This document shows, one piece after another, positions 13,289-14,167 of a stretch of 14,167 nt of DNA. A program made the translations under genes and the position numbers. The stretch comes from RGIG426 sp045598065 (lineage in GTDB: Bacteria > Bacillota > Clostridia > Oscillospirales > Acutalibacteraceae), in the NCBI GenBank assembly GCA_045598065.1, contig JAZLLJ010000026.1, forward strand, positions 1 to 14,167, read 5' to 3'. Within the stretch, counting starts at the first letter, position 1, and each line of letters opens with the position of its first letter. A model generated the notes under the pieces. That model saw nothing but the letters and a program-made list of their open reading frames with translations, ran no database searches and was not told the DNA's origin.

Positions 13289-13570
13289 TTATTCCGCCGG
13301 ATAGACGCTCACACGTTTGCGGTCTTTGCCCACGCGCTCGAAGCGCACGGTACCGGTCTCTTTCGCATACAGCGTATCGTCAGAGCCGATGCCCACGTTC
13401 ACACCCGGATGGATGTGGGTACCACGCTGACGAACAAGGATGTTGCCGGCGAGCACCACCTGACCGTCGGCACGTTTCGCGCCGAGGCGTTTGGATTCGG
13501 AGTCACGACCGTTCTTGGTCGAGCCCATACCTTTTTTATGAGCGAACAGTTGAATGTTAATCTTAAGCAT
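13289..13570 (-). CDS. rpmA: 50S ribosomal protein L27, with cleavable N-terminal leader
   Basis: A 93-residue L27, a large-subunit protein whose N-terminus reaches the peptidyl-transferase centre. The body AHKKGMGSTKNGRDSESKRL and the motif RQRGTHIHPG are diagnostic. The first nine residues, MLKINIQLF, are a Firmicutes-type leader removed after Phe9 by the protease Prp, exposing AHKKG as the mature N-terminus. The prp gene lies immediately upstream. The gap between the prp stop and this ATG is four bases, and GGAGGTG overlaps the prp stop region, so translation is coupled. A strong terminator follows. Confidence 0.98.
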   Translation of the reverse strand: MLKINIQLFAHKKGMGSTKNGRDSESKRLGAKRADGQVVLAGNILVRQRGTHIHPGVNVGIGSDDTLYAKETGTVRFERVGKDRKRVSVYPAE

Positions 13571-13574
13571 TTCG

Positions 13575-13895
13575 TTACACCTCCGTATCGTTGCTGTCGA
13601 TAATTTCGATTTTCGTCGGATATTGGTCGTGAAGACCTTTGAGATGCAGGTAAAACCCGTTCATCACGTCGTCTCCGCGAGCGATATCCTTGTCGGTAAG
13701 CCACAAATGCAACTTGCCGTCCGCTTCCGAGACGTTCGCAGAAAGTCCGCAAACCTCGGTCAGCGTGTTGGCGGTCAAATACGCCGCGGACGAAACCGCC
13801 GCGCACACGATATCCCGCCCTGCAACACCACCGCAATGTCCGTCTAAGTCAAAACCGGCAATTCGGTCACCGCGACGAAAAAATGTGGCGCGCAT
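13575..13895 (-). CDS. prp: Ribosomal-processing cysteine protease Prp
   Basis: A 106-residue cysteine protease that removes the N-terminal leader of L27 in Firmicutes and related groups; processing is needed for normal ribosome function in Staphylococcus. The catalytic pair is visible: His20 in DGH and Cys31 in GRDIVCAAVSSAAY. The length and the N-terminal RIAGFDLDGH strand match the family. It sits in the canonical place between rplU and rpmA. Its ATG at 13895 follows the rplU stop by five bases and uses GGAGG inside the end of rplU, implying coupled translation. Confidence 0.95.
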   Translation of the reverse strand: MRATFFRRGDRIAGFDLDGHCGGVAGRDIVCAAVSSAAYLTANTLTEVCGLSANVSEADGKLHLWLTDKDIARGDDVMNGFYLHLKGLHDQYPTKIEIIDSNDTEV

Positions 13896-13900
13896 CGTTC

Positions 13901-14167
13901 TTATTCCTCCGCAGCCGGAGCGTCTTCCGCGGCTTTCTTCGCGACGGTACGGGCTTTGATGTCGTTGATCTCCACTTTCGTGTAGGGTTGACGGTGGCCC
14001 ATAGCGCGTTTGCTGCCTTTCTTCGGACGATAGGTGAACACGCGGATTTTTTTGCCTTTGCCGTTTTTGAGGACGGTCGCGGTGACGGTCGCGCCTTTCA
14101 GATAAGGAGCGCCGGTTTTCAGGCCTTTGTCATTCTGGATGGCAAGAACCTGGTCAAACACGACTTT
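13901..14167 (-). CDS. rplU: 50S ribosomal protein L21 (partial, N-terminus beyond window)
   Basis: The open frame runs from the window edge to TAA at 13901 and gives 88 residues beginning KVVFDQVLA. It lacks the first 25-30 residues of a normal L21 (about 100 aa), so the true start is outside. The hallmark MGHRQPYTKVEI near the C-terminus identifies the protein, which binds 23S rRNA in the large subunit. The GTG at 14161 is an internal valine codon, not a start. The C-terminus carries an Ala/Glu-rich tail (KKAAEDAPAAEE) longer than in many L21 proteins. It is the first visible gene of the rplU-prp-rpmA operon. Confidence 0.97.
   Translation of the reverse strand, partial: KVVFDQVLAIQNDKGLKTGAPYLKGATVTATVLKNGKGKKIRVFTYRPKKGSKRAMGHRQPYTKVEINDIKARTVAKKAAEDAPAAEE

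Noticed and set aside
14080..14161. GTG at 14161 as the start of L21
   Set aside because: The frame continues upstream to the window edge as KVV, matching L21 before this valine, and the protein would lack its conserved N-terminal 25-30 residues.

Overview
The window looks like chromosome from a spore-forming member of the Clostridia (Bacillota), probably of the Oscillospirales/Ruminococcaceae type. The evidence is a Firmicutes-type rplU-prp-rpmA ribosomal operon with a cleavable L27 leader, a spoVAE sporulation gene, a dockerin-bearing secreted enzyme, strong AGGAGG-like ribosome binding sites and sigma-A-like promoters. The taxonomic placement is inference. No phage, transposase, integrase or CRISPR array is visible.

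Layout from left to right. Positions 1-649 (minus) hold the 5' part of a secreted protein that ends in a 21-bp tandem repeat running off the window. A Nudix hydrolase (918-1436, minus) and a tRNA-Ser(GGA) gene (1536-1627, minus) follow. Next is a three-gene minus-strand operon, read from 5499 down to 1708. It encodes an E2-like acyltransferase-fold protein lacking the catalytic His, a long-chain acyl-CoA synthetase-like AMP ligase, and a GT4 glycosyltransferase. Together these suggest acyl-chain activation and transfer plus a glycolipid-type glycosylation step.

A divergent promoter region (5500-5634) also drives a plus-strand pair: a tiny ferredoxin-thioredoxin-reductase-like Fe-S protein, translationally coupled to a 951-aa M16C zinc metalloprotease. 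A divergent PRPP synthetase (8808-9950), a BspA-type leucine-rich-repeat lipoprotein (10076-11044) and an orphan spoVAE (11142-11510) follow, each with its own promoter-like sequence and most with clear terminators.

The right part is on the minus strand. It holds a secreted purple-acid-phosphatase-like protein with an N-terminal dockerin (11556-13163), then the rpmA-prp-rplU operon, with rplU cut by the window edge. Almost every transcription unit is bounded by a strong hairpin terminator. I found no dramatic new system. The most interesting items are the E2-like/ligase/GT operon, the Fe-S/M16C coupled pair, the shared promoter-leader design around it, and the spoVAE sigma-G-like promoter.
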